Source: Bin80 sp965219915 | GTDB lineage: Bacteria > Bacteroidota > Rhodothermia > Rhodothermales > Bin80 | Length of the DNA stretch: 64,000 nucleotides | Direction of reading: 5' to 3' | Assembly: GCA_965219915.1 (NCBI GenBank) | Contig: OZ244794.1 | Span: forward strand, 3,488,916 to 3,552,915 | Shown: positions 1 to 8,113 of the stretch, piece by piece | Position numbering within the stretch: position 1 is the stretch's first letter | Layout: each line of letters starts with the position of its first letter | Translations under genes and position numbers: made by a program | The notes under the pieces: model-generated | The model's database searches: none | What the model was told of the DNA's origin: nothing | Seen by the model: the letters and a program-made list of their open reading frames with translations, nothing else

Positions 1-45
1 CTTCAATTCCGCTCTGAGCCACACGATTGACGATCTCCATATTTC

Positions 46-1191
46 TCAAGCAGCTTTTGCAGACAGTTCATGCATCGCCTTGATTAATAATTCAGATGCG
101 CGTGCAATATCCTGTTTGGTCGTGTAACGTCCCAGACTTATTCGCAACGTCCGACGAGCTACATCAGCCGGGATCCCCATTGCTGAGAGCACTCTACTGG
201 GTGTACGGCTGCCGGACCCACAGGCACTGCCAGTGCCGACTGCTAATCCGCGGATGGACATGAGCAATCGTTCCACTTCCAGTTCCGGAAACGAAACACT
301 GCTCGTCTGAGGAAGCCTGTTAGCGCCCGCACCATTAACTCGGACCTCTAAACCGGATTGCTTCAGTGAATTTTCCAATTCATCCCGAAGGGCGGTTAGG
401 CGCTCGCCATCCTGTTCGCATTCCAACCTGGCCAACCGGAACGCTTCTCCCATTCCGACGATACCTGGAACATTGTGTGTACCGCTGCGGCGCCCCCTCT
501 CTTGTCCTCCACCATCAATGAGTGGAGTACAGCGCACCCGACCACGCACAAACATTGCCCCCACTCCTTTGGGGCCATAAACTTTGTGTCCGCTGCACAC
601 CAAAATATCCACCTGTCCGGCCGATACGGGTATTTTTCCTACCGCCTGCGTCGCATCAGTCATGAAGGGAATGCCACGCGCACGTACTAATCCGGCAATT
701 TCGGGTATCGGCTGAATAACACCCGTCTCATTGTTGGCCCACATCACACTAACCAGCACCGTGTCATCCGTTAGACTGTCCTCCAGTCTGTCTAACTCCA
801 GGATACCTTCTGAATCAACCGGCAAATAGGTTACCCTCCAACCCAGCCGTTCAAGATGCTGACAGGCTCTCGCTACTGCACTGTGCTCACTCTTGACCGT
901 AACAATGTGATGCCCTTTGTGAGTACACGCCTCAGCCAACCCCTTCAGTGCAGCATTGACCCCTTCGGTTGCACCACTTGTGAAGGTAATTTCGCTTGGC
1001 CGATCTGCCTGTATACATTTGGCAACCTCCATGCGCGCCTGTTCAACAGCTGCGCTTGCAGCCCACCCGTACATATGTCCCTGACTGGACGGATTGCCGA
1101 AGTGTTCAGTAAAGTAGGGGAGCATCTTTTCCACGACACGCGAATCAACAGGTGTCGTGGCATTGTAGTCCAAGTATATTGCGACAGACAT
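46..1191 (-). CDS. iscS: Cysteine desulfurase (IscS/NifS family)
   Basis: PLP enzyme that takes sulfur from cysteine and delivers it as a persulfide for Fe-S clusters and tRNA thiolation. It is a full-length 381-residue cytosolic class V aminotransferase fold. The N-terminus carries LDYNATTP, the His of SEHSAV near residue 103 stacks on PLP, and the PLP lysine is K203 in SGHKVYGPKG. The active-site Cys is C324 in GSACGSGSRTPS. The start is an ATG (CAT at 1189-1191). No iscU or iscR lies next to it in the window: it points left towards the window edge and stands back-to-back with tRNA-Glu. Whether it acts as IscS (Fe-S assembly) or NifS/SufS cannot be settled from sequence alone; the short Cys loop is IscS/NifS-like. 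Confidence 0.93.
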   Translation of the reverse strand: MSVAIYLDYNATTPVDSRVVEKMLPYFTEHFGNPSSQGHMYGWAASAAVEQARMEVAKCIQADRPSEITFTSGATEGVNAALKGLAEACTHKGHHIVTVKSEHSAVARACQHLERLGWRVTYLPVDSEGILELDRLEDSLTDDTVLVSVMWANNETGVIQPIPEIAGLVRARGIPFMTDATQAVGKIPVSAGQVDILVCSGHKVYGPKGVGAMFVRGRVRCTPLIDGGGQERGRRSGTHNVPGIVGMGEAFRLARLECEQDGERLTALRDELENSLKQSGLEVRVNGAGANRLPQTSSVSFPELEVERLLMSIRGLAVGTGSACGSGSRTPSRVLSAMGIPADVARRTLRISLGRYTTKQDIARASELLIKAMHELSAKAA

Positions 1192-1297
1192 GATTTTTGG
1201 CCTTGACAGTGCAACCCCCGCGGAAAACGGCAGGTTCCGAAAACATCCCCCACACGACCCCGCAACCCGCGGTGGGCATCGTGGTAAAATGTCGTCT

Positions 1298-1370
1298 GCC
1301 GCGTTCGTCTAGGGGTCCAGGACGCCGGCCTCTCACGCCGGTAACACGGGTTCAAATCCCGTACGCGGTA
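1298..1370 (+). tRNA. tRNA-Glu (anticodon CTC)
   Basis: 73-nt cloverleaf. The acceptor GCCGCGT pairs with ACGCGGT (G-U at the first pair). The D-arm is of the CGTCTAGGGG type usual for tRNA-Glu. The anticodon stem GCCGG/CCGGC encloses the loop CTCTCAC, giving anticodon CTC. The T-arm carries TTCAAAT. CCA is not encoded. It lies between iscS and the 3' end of clpP. Confidence 0.93.
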
Positions 1371-1376
1371 CAAAAC

Positions 1377-2060
1377 CTATTTGTTGTTTGGCAGCTCCTG
1401 AGGCGTCAACACATTGTCAATCAGGCCATAGTCTTTGGCCTCCTCCGCGCTTAGCCAGTAGTCCCGATCCGCATCCTTTGCGATTGTCTCAGTGTCTTGT
1501 CCGGTGTGATTCGCCATGATTTCGTAGAGGCGTTGCTTCAACCACAAGATTTCCCGAGCCTGAATTTCGATATCAGAAGCCTGACCCTGCGCCCCACCCA
1601 GAGGCTGATGAAGCATGATGCGTGAGTTGGGCAGGGCCGCGCGGTGCTCCTTAGTTCCTGCTGCCAAAAGCACCGAACCCAATGAGGCCGCCAATCCCAC
1701 ACAAATCGTTGCCACCGGACAGGATACATACTGGATCGTATCATATACGCCAAGCCCGCTATACACCATGCCACCCGGCGAATTGATGTAGACGTTTATG
1801 TCACGTTCTGGATCCTCGCTGGTCAGATAGAGTAATTGGGCAACCGTCAAGTTTGCCACAATGTCGTTGATCGGCGTACCTATAATGATTATTCGCTCTT
1901 TCAGAAGCCGACTGAATATATCATAAGCCCGCTCACCACGAGAGGTTTGCTCAACTACCATAGGCACTAAATTGCTTATGGGTTGATCGCCCAACCCCTT
2001 TCTATATATACTCTCCGGCAAGTGAAGGCTCTTGGAGAATTTTATAAAGTCGTTAACCAT
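1377..2060 (-). CDS. clpP: ATP-dependent Clp protease proteolytic subunit
   Basis: Serine peptidase (S14) forming the tetradecameric chamber that degrades proteins fed in by ClpX or ClpA-type unfoldases. It has 227 residues, with an N-terminal extension of about 20-30 residues relative to E. coli ClpP. The catalytic triad is S126 in the AASLG motif, H151 in MLHQPLGG and D200 in DRDYWLSAEEA. The oxyanion and strand motif INSPGG is present. The ATG start lies 35 nt after the trigger factor stop, so tig and clpP are probably one transcript, a common bacterial pairing that usually continues into clpX. clpX is not present here; the next gene rightward in transcription is a convergent tRNA. Confidence 0.95.
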   Translation of the reverse strand: MVNDFIKFSKSLHLPESIYRKGLGDQPISNLVPMVVEQTSRGERAYDIFSRLLKERIIIIGTPINDIVANLTVAQLLYLTSEDPERDINVYINSPGGMVYSGLGVYDTIQYVSCPVATICVGLAASLGSVLLAAGTKEHRAALPNSRIMLHQPLGGAQGQASDIEIQAREILWLKQRLYEIMANHTGQDTETIAKDADRDYWLSAEEAKDYGLIDNVLTPQELPNNK

Positions 2061-2095
2061 TTAGATATGCCTTGATTTGTTGAACGCCAATTCCC

Positions 2096-3382
2096 TTACA
2101 AGTTCTTCGCTACGAGGTGCATCATTCCCTCCTCGGGAACAGGAATCTCACTGACCTCAAACTGTTTTAGTAAGTGTGCAGTCAATGGATTACTGCGTAG
2201 CCCTTCAGACCCCGCCTCAATCTCACTATCGACTTCCGGTTTTGTCTCATTATCTGGGATTGCGTCTACCTCTTCGGATGGTTCCAGTTCTATTTGCCCT
2301 TCAATTGCCTCAAGTAGAATTAGCCATCGTAGATGCGCCATATAATCTTTTAGATACTCCAAAGCGTTGGGATCATGCCCCCACTTACCCAGCAAATTCC
2401 CCCTCATCTCCTCTGCAAAAGATGTGGAAAAGTTAAAGGGATGTAACACTTGCATGCGGTTTATAAACTGGAAGTCTAAGACGTACTTACTATGCTCCTC
2501 AAAGAAATTCGACAGATATTCCCGCGCCCATTCGTGCAACTCCTCGGCAGTATTCACTTCTTTCTCACTGACTATGGACGCCCATCCGTCATCGATTTCT
2601 GGACATTCAAACCGAAGTGCTTCTAAAATTTCGGCCTGATAGTATGATTTTTTCTCCGAATCAGTTGATCGTAGATCCTCGTTTTCCGTTTCGCTCAGGT
2701 TCACCTTATCTCCAACAACCCGCCCTGTAAAGGCCGTTCTATATACATCGCCAGCCTCTGGATCCAAGCCCTCAGCACCGCCAAAATCAAAAGTCTCTTT
2801 TTTGCTTTCGCTTCCAACCAGCACCAATCCCGTTACGCTGTCAACCTCTGTAACACTGTATTCTACCTGGTCTAGCATCCCACCAGCGACCTCGCCGATT
2901 TTCTCTCCCTCCTCTAGTGGCCTATTCGACAAGTGCCTGGACATTCTTCTTCTTATAAAGAAATCGATAACACGCTCTGTAATCTCACCAGAAACAGGAA
3001 TTTCGAGTACTTGTCCGCTAACATCTTGAAGCTCCACTTGCGGAACTACATTAAACTCCACCTGAACCAATAAATCCTCATCCAATTCATAGTCCCTTCT
3101 AATTTCCCGAGGCGTTCCAAGGAGCTGATACTCGTCATTACCCTTGACCATATCCTCAAAAACCTCCTTAGTAAGGTTGTCTACAACTTCGTTTTTCACA
3201 TCGTCCCCCCTCATGCGCCGAATCATTTTGATTGGCACACGCCCCGGCCTAAACCCCCGCAAGGCTGTCGCTGACTGCAGTTTTCGTAACGCCAGCCGTA
3301 CATCCGTTTCCAGATCTGCCGCTGTAGCCTTAATTTCAAGGACACGGACCATATCGCCGGTCTCAAGCACATTAACTTCCAT
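2096..3382 (-). CDS. tig: Trigger factor, ribosome-associated chaperone
   Basis: Peptidyl-prolyl isomerase and holdase docked at the ribosomal exit tunnel. It has 428 residues. The N-terminal ribosome-binding domain contains the signature-like segment GFRPGRVPIKMI at about residues 43-54. The middle region aligns in length with the FKBP-like domain, but its sequence (acidic, with GVVGDKVNL-type strands) is weakly conserved, as in many Bacteroidota. The C-terminal helical arms cover roughly residues 260-370, followed by a Glu-rich tail (residues 371-400). It is transcribed ahead of clpP with a 35-nt gap. Confidence 0.9.
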   Translation of the reverse strand: MEVNVLETGDMVRVLEIKATAADLETDVRLALRKLQSATALRGFRPGRVPIKMIRRMRGDDVKNEVVDNLTKEVFEDMVKGNDEYQLLGTPREIRRDYELDEDLLVQVEFNVVPQVELQDVSGQVLEIPVSGEITERVIDFFIRRRMSRHLSNRPLEEGEKIGEVAGGMLDQVEYSVTEVDSVTGLVLVGSESKKETFDFGGAEGLDPEAGDVYRTAFTGRVVGDKVNLSETENEDLRSTDSEKKSYYQAEILEALRFECPEIDDGWASIVSEKEVNTAEELHEWAREYLSNFFEEHSKYVLDFQFINRMQVLHPFNFSTSFAEEMRGNLLGKWGHDPNALEYLKDYMAHLRWLILLEAIEGQIELEPSEEVDAIPDNETKPEVDSEIEAGSEGLRSNPLTAHLLKQFEVSEIPVPEEGMMHLVAKNL

Positions 3383-3438
3383 TGCAATTAAGAGTAATAT
3401 CGGCTCCGAAAGTCCGATCCTGTTAGAACGATCCAGTC

Positions 3439-3954
3439 ATGCCAATTGTCCCGCCCCACGTCAAATGCGGCGTAATCCCTGAAACACCTGTCGGCCCCCT
3501 AACACTCACGTTCTCTTCGCATGGTCTTATGCGTGTCCAGTTTGGTGCCATTTCAGAGTGCGAGCCCGCCGGTGCTCCATTTGACAGGGCTGTAAAGGAA
3601 CTCTGTGCCTATTTCGCGGGCAAATTGGAGCGTTTCTCGGTGAAACTTGATGTGCGCGGAACAGCATTTCAGAAGCGGGTATGGGCACAGCTGGACACCA
3701 TCCCTTATGGAGAAACCCGCTCTTATGGCGAACTGGCTCGCAGACTCGGAGATGTGCACCTTGCGCGCGCCGTGGGTACCGCTAACGGTGCCAATCCTAT
3801 TCCTATAATACTTCCCTGCCATCGTGTGATTGGTTCAACCGGCCAACTAACGGGATACAGCGGAGGCTTGGAACACAAGCAAACGCTCCTTCGGATGGAG
3901 GCCGAGTACACGGGCAAGATACGTTTCAACCATGGCGAAGATAGCCCACTATGA
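3439..3954 (+). CDS. ogt: Methylated-DNA-[protein]-cysteine S-methyltransferase
   Basis: Suicide repair protein that removes O6-alkyl groups from guanine in DNA. It has 171 residues. The acceptor cysteine is C127 in the invariant IPCHRVIG-type motif (here LPCHRVIG). The helix-turn-helix with the Arg finger is in the segment YGELARRLG...ARAVGTANGANP, followed by GYSGGLEHK. The divergent N-terminal domain and the absence of an Ada Zn site make it Ogt/MGT-type. Its last 29 bases overlap the 3' end of the convergent ABC permease gene, so the two stop codons lie inside each other's coding sequence. Shorter starts exist, but the full frame gives the usual family length. Confidence 0.92.
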   Translation: MPIVPPHVKCGVIPETPVGPLTLTFSSHGLMRVQFGAISECEPAGAPFDRAVKELCAYFAGKLERFSVKLDVRGTAFQKRVWAQLDTIPYGETRSYGELARRLGDVHLARAVGTANGANPIPIILPCHRVIGSTGQLTGYSGGLEHKQTLLRMEAEYTGKIRFNHGEDSPL

Positions 3955-5239
3955 CTCTGAGAGAAGGCTTTTTACCATACATGAGTATGCTCGCGCGATA
4001 GATCCGGGCGCTGACCCAGATTGATCCCATAAAGGACAACACCAGTAATCCGTAGGACAACAAAAGCTGCCATATTGGGACGTCCGTAACTGCCAGGCGG
4101 ACGATCATAGGGACCGGCGAGGTGAAGGGAATGAGTGATAGCCCCAACGCGAGTCCGCCATCTGGATTCACGACCACCACCGACATGAAGACAATCGAGA
4201 TGATCATAGGCATGAGTAACGGCAACAGCAAGGTCTGTGATTCCTGCGGGGAATCAACCAGTGTTCCTACTGTCGCAAACAACCCGCCATAAAGAAGGTA
4301 GCCCCCGATAAAGTAGAGAATGAACCATATGAATAGCCCTACCGAAATATGCGGCATAGAAATATTGGCCGCAGCCAGTATTTCCTGATTGGTTGCCGCT
4401 GCGGGTAAGTCATAGATAGCTGGGTCAACGAACATCCCGATAATCGGCCCCGCAAATATCATGGCTCCCAGAAACATCAACACCCAAACTGCCATCTGCA
4501 CAAAGCCAATTAAACCAATCCCCAGTACCTTGCCCATAAGCAGGTCAAATGGACGAACAGATGACACAATGATTTCGACGACACGTGTTGTTCTCTCCTC
4601 CATCGCACCGTACAAAATCAACGTCCCATAAATCAGCATAGTCATGTACATGACCATGCCCAATACCATACCAATTATTGCATAGCCCTCTCGAGCCGGA
4701 GCCCCTGCTTCTTCGCCTTCGTCGGTCAGCCTGACCGATTCCAACCTCACCACACGATCAAATATGGACCGGACATCCGCAGAAACATTGCGGTCGGCCA
4801 GTAAATGGTCTTCCAGTGCCCTGTCTATTATGTTTCCAAGTGTACCGCGCACACCAAGCCCTCCTCCCTCCAAAGAATAAAGCAGTGGCTGGCTGGTTCC
4901 AGAGATCACTTCTGGTGGAATATGAACGTATGCGTCAAAGAGTCCATCCAGAACCCCCTCATGTGCAGAACTGAGATCAGCCGTGACTAAGACATGTTCG
5001 CCTGTATCCTGATCCAATATCCGGGCATTCAGCACACCGGTTTCATCCACCATGGCAATTCGAAGCGAACTGATTTCCTCCAGAGAATCTTCCACCGAAG
5101 AAATTGAAATCATAATTACGATGGCAAAGAAACCTATCAACAATGCCGGTCCCAACAGTGTGGTCAGGATAAAGGTCTTTGAGGTCACGCGTCGCATGAA
5201 CTCATTCTGCATCACCACCAGGCTCTTTCTACTCATCAT
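3926..5239 (-). CDS. ABC-2 type exporter permease (NatB-like)
   Basis: Membrane subunit of an ABC exporter, 437 residues. Transmembrane segments: one near residues 24-46, then a large extracytoplasmic domain (about 50-190), then five or six helices between about 195 and 420. This is the NatB/ABC-2_3 architecture. The RTTRVVEIIVSSVRPFDLLMGKVLG stretch (first 20 residues typical) is the coupling region conserved in NatB-like permeases. It overlaps its ATPase by 4 nt (ATGA-type coupling), so the two are co-translated. The substrate is unknown; NatAB of Bacillus exports Na+, but homologues export many compounds. Confidence 0.88.
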   Translation of the reverse strand: MMSRKSLVVMQNEFMRRVTSKTFILTTLLGPALLIGFFAIVIMISISSVEDSLEEISSLRIAMVDETGVLNARILDQDTGEHVLVTADLSSAHEGVLDGLFDAYVHIPPEVISGTSQPLLYSLEGGGLGVRGTLGNIIDRALEDHLLADRNVSADVRSIFDRVVRLESVRLTDEGEEAGAPAREGYAIIGMVLGMVMYMTMLIYGTLILYGAMEERTTRVVEIIVSSVRPFDLLMGKVLGIGLIGFVQMAVWVLMFLGAMIFAGPIIGMFVDPAIYDLPAAATNQEILAAANISMPHISVGLFIWFILYFIGGYLLYGGLFATVGTLVDSPQESQTLLLPLLMPMIISIVFMSVVVVNPDGGLALGLSLIPFTSPVPMIVRLAVTDVPIWQLLLSYGLLVLSFMGSIWVSARIYRASILMYGKKPSLRVIVGYLRHG

Positions 5240-6147
5240 TGAGATTCCACAGTCCGAATAAAAATCTCGTTCAGGGACGGCTGGAGCAACTCGAAACGGT
5301 ACAGTTCAAGATCTGGGGTTGCCAGCAAACGCTCCAACAGGGATCTGGTATGACAATGCTCCGCGAGACGAACGATACAACCGTCTTCATTGCGTTCCAG
5401 GAAATGCAGATCTCCTTTCTCCTCCATAGCGTTCAGGAATGGTGCCTCGCCATCGAATTCAAGTGCTAACTTGTCACACTTAAACCTTCGCTTTATATCA
5501 CGGAGAGTTCCTTTCAAAAGAAGTTTTCCATCGGCTATTAGGCAAATATCATCACACAGTTGCTCTACCTGCTCCATACGGTGACTTGCGAACAAAATGA
5601 TCCGGCCATTAGCCTTTAGCTCAGCAACAATTTCACGTAGAAGTTCACTGTTGACAGGGTCCAACCCACTAAATGGTTCATCTAAAATGATCAGACGAGG
5701 ATTGGATAGTACCGCAGCAATGAACTGTACCTTTTGCTGCATCCCCTTGGACAGCTCCTGCGCCTTGCGGGTGCTCCATTGCTGCAAACCCAAGCGTTTC
5801 ACCCAGTATGCTATTCTGGGTACCGACTCTCGCGCATGGACGCCCTTGAGTGCGGCCAGGTACCGAAGCTGATCATTAATCTTGACCTTCTTGTAGAGCC
5901 CCCGTTCTTCCGGCAGGTAACCCATCTGTTCCTGGCTCCATGGCCCAACTACATGCCCATTAAGCGTTATCCTGCCTATATCCGGTGTGAGGATATTGGC
6001 AATCATTCGGATTGTCGTGGTTTTCCCCGCACCGTTGGGGCCTAAAAGACCAAGAATTCGTCCCGGCTTAGCCTCGAACGAAACATCCTGAGCGGCCGTA
6101 ACCTTGCCGAAACGCTTTGTTACTCCCTGTAGGACCAATGAGCCCAT
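5236..6147 (-). CDS. ABC transporter ATP-binding protein (NatA-like)
   Basis: Energy subunit of the exporter with the following permease. The Walker A motif GPNGAGKTT lies near residues 36-44. The signature is LSKGMQQKVQ, Walker B is LIILDEP, the D-loop is SGLDP and the switch is ASHRMEQ. A C-terminal DUF4162-like region of about 80 residues is typical of NatA/CcmA-type exporters. I place the start at the ATG at 6147, giving MGSLVLQGVTKRFG; the two codons before it are TTG. It is the first gene of a two-gene unit. Confidence 0.9.
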   Translation of the reverse strand: MGSLVLQGVTKRFGKVTAAQDVSFEAKPGRILGLLGPNGAGKTTTIRMIANILTPDIGRITLNGHVVGPWSQEQMGYLPEERGLYKKVKINDQLRYLAALKGVHARESVPRIAYWVKRLGLQQWSTRKAQELSKGMQQKVQFIAAVLSNPRLIILDEPFSGLDPVNSELLREIVAELKANGRIILFASHRMEQVEQLCDDICLIADGKLLLKGTLRDIKRRFKCDKLALEFDGEAPFLNAMEEKGDLHFLERNEDGCIVRLAEHCHTRSLLERLLATPDLELYRFELLQPSLNEIFIRTVESQ

Positions 6148-6228
6148 CAACAACAGCTATTGTAGCTGTCGGGCGCACCATAACCGCGCAGCAACAAGCC
6201 CCCAACTTGCCCACACGAAAACGGGCCG

Positions 6229-6495
6229 TTATCGGGTAGCATCCGACAGTGGAATCAGGTAGTGCTCGTGAATTACATCTTCGTGTACCCGGGCACTGCC
6301 AGTACCGCGAAAATCTACAGCAACAAGGCTATTGGTTACACGCTGCACTTCACCGATTCCGTACGAAGTTGGATATGGTCCATAATAGACAAGTTCTCCT
6401 TTTTTGAGGGAGGGTTTGGACCGGCTCTGCCAATGATAGGCTTGAACAATTGGCAACCGATCCAGTGGATACTCGCAGTCTTTTTCAGTCTTCAC
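6229..6495 (-). CDS. Small hypothetical protein, 88 aa, SH3-like strand pattern
   Basis: Not recognised. The centre reads as short beta strands (KKGELVYYGPYPTSYGIGEVQRV, then a strand with AVDFRG), the sort of pattern seen in small barrel domains that bind nucleic acid or protein. A start at GTG (6495) is possible, with no clear Shine-Dalgarno. It precedes the ABC ATPase by about 80 nt and is on the same strand, so it may share the transcript. It could be a chance ORF, but the balanced composition favours a real gene. Confidence 0.45.
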   Translation of the reverse strand: MKTEKDCEYPLDRLPIVQAYHWQSRSKPSLKKGELVYYGPYPTSYGIGEVQRVTNSLVAVDFRGTGSARVHEDVIHEHYLIPLSDATR

Positions 6496-6851
6496 TGGGC
6501 TATAATAATTTGCTAAACACGCGCGCTAACGCAAGTATTCCCTCAATGTTCAACAAAAATCACTAATATCGGGCCCATGCAAAAATCCGCTAAATCCAGG
6601 CATTCTCTCCCGCCATGATAGCCGACCGTTCAACGCGCTCCCATCTTCCTCACTCGCCCACCTACCAGTGTGAGAACCTCGTCGCCGAGCAACTCACGAT
6701 TTACTCCGCTGACATCCTCAAAGTGGTGGACTGCCCAATTACACCCGCGCCCCAACTAGTTTGAGACGGCATTTGAGATAGAGCGGTTTAGGTGGCCTAT
6801 CATTTCTAGTTAGTAGACCGAATTACTCAACACATACCGGCTTCGTCAAGG

Positions 6852-6939
6852 TAGAGAGGGTGGGATTCGAACCCACGATGAGTTGTTAACCCTTATTCCC
6901 ATAGCAGGGGAGCGCCTTCAGCCCCTCGGCCACCTCGCC
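6852..6939 (-). tRNA. tRNA-Ser (anticodon GCT), slightly irregular
   Basis: 88-nt class II tRNA. The anticodon loop CTGCTAT gives anticodon GCT. The variable arm is long, with stem GGGTT/AACTC. The T-arm GTGGG TTCGAAT CCCAC is perfect. The D-arm GCCGAGGGGCTGAAGGC is typical for serine. Oddities are one mismatch in the acceptor stem (position 3 against 70), a weak first anticodon-stem pair and A rather than the usual G at the discriminator. It may be functional or beginning to decay. CCA is not fully encoded. Confidence 0.78.
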
Positions 6940-7919
6940 CCCACATCCAAGAAAGTGCGGTGAGGCACAGCACTCGAACGTTTTACTGGCCGGTCCCATG
7001 CGGGATAGTTAACCCGTGGACTCATTTCACACTGCCTCTCCCGCGCACGTAAATGAGGGCACCGTTCAGGCTGGAAACCCACCAAATCATGAATTCGTGC
7101 GATTCTCGCGTCCTAAGCATACCTAAGCATGGTACAACCGAAGCTATCGAAAATGAAAGCATCCAAAAAAGAAATCAGGGGCGTTTCAGGTGTGACAACT
7201 GATGCCCCAATGGGAGTGCCTGCGACGCGACGAATCTTCAAGTATTGTATGGTTCAAGGAACGCTAGCCATTGAAGTGAATAGATTTGCTGGATAGACTA
7301 CACTCCACACCTCCGTTATCAGATCAAGCGTGAGAAGGCGCGTCATCAATATTGGTTGAGACACGTTTAGCAAGGTGAGATTATAGTTCCTCAGGTGTAT
7401 TCCAAAAGATTTCGTGAATACTGTTGGAAGTCAATTGGATCACTCCAGATGAATTCTTACAGCAAGTAAGAATGACTGGTATGTTGAGCCCGTGAGCAAA
7501 CCGTCTTCATAGAAAACGCTTCCGCGTGTGCCACTCGTTAGCGGATTTATGTAATTTCTTGCCCTTCACCCGCACATCCCGCACCCCAGTCGGGTTTTGC
7601 CATCAACATAAATGTCAAATCGGCCCGAACGCCGGAAGAGCCGCAATCCCTCGCACCGCGGGACGATTCCTAGGCTGCACGCGAGGCGTTACTATCAGCC
7701 AGCGCCACGGAAACGCGCCTTATCTGCGCCAAGCGCGCCCACTTCCTTGGAGCGTGGTTCGCGGAGGAGGTGCTGGAATTCACGTCGATCCGACCCAGAC
7801 TCACCAATCAGAACCAGAGGCCTTTATAAATGCGCGAAGATTCCCCCCGATTCGGATTTTTGCACGAGGCTTCCCATGAAAAGATAAAAGCGAGCCTCTC
7901 GAAAAACTCCCTCCCAAAC

Positions 7920-7995
7920 ATACAACCTATTACGAATTAACCATAATATAATACATATTAACGAATTTATAACAGATAAAGAACCTAATTGACGA
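7920..7995 (+). promoter_or_regulatory. AT-rich probable promoter region of the secreted-protein block
   Basis: About 75 bases that are mostly A/T, with a TATAAT at 7947-7952, immediately in front of the GC-rich block that starts at 8114. No good -35 box was found, so the exact promoter is not assigned. Confidence 0.3.
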
Positions 7996-8113
7996 CAACA
8001 TGCTTGGAAATATGCAAAGAAATAGTATCTTTGCTGGGATGTTTACTGGGGGCTCTATTTGTCATCTGCCCCCGGTCTTAGTTTTTGGAATTCTTGTTAG
8101 AGGCTTGGATATT

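Larger units (their letters stand above)
6496..8113. other. Long intergenic region, 1.6 kb, containing tRNA-Ser
   Basis: Apart from the tRNA-Ser at 6852-6939, no convincing gene is seen. Short Arg/Pro-rich frames at 7526-7879 and 7612-7887 and a 49-codon frame from 6615 have no recognisable motif. The stretch 7920-7995 is very AT-rich and is the likely promoter region of the following gene. The region separates ordinary-GC housekeeping genes from the GC-rich secreted block. Confidence 0.6.

Noticed and set aside
6955..7050. Second tRNA-like sequence next to tRNA-Ser
   Set aside because: A GTTCGAGT-like stretch is present but its flanks do not form a T-stem or cloverleaf.
7526..7887. Plus-strand ORFs of 91-117 codons
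   Set aside because: Arg/Pro/Ser-rich, overlapping in two frames, no motif and no ribosome site; typical of chance ORFs.
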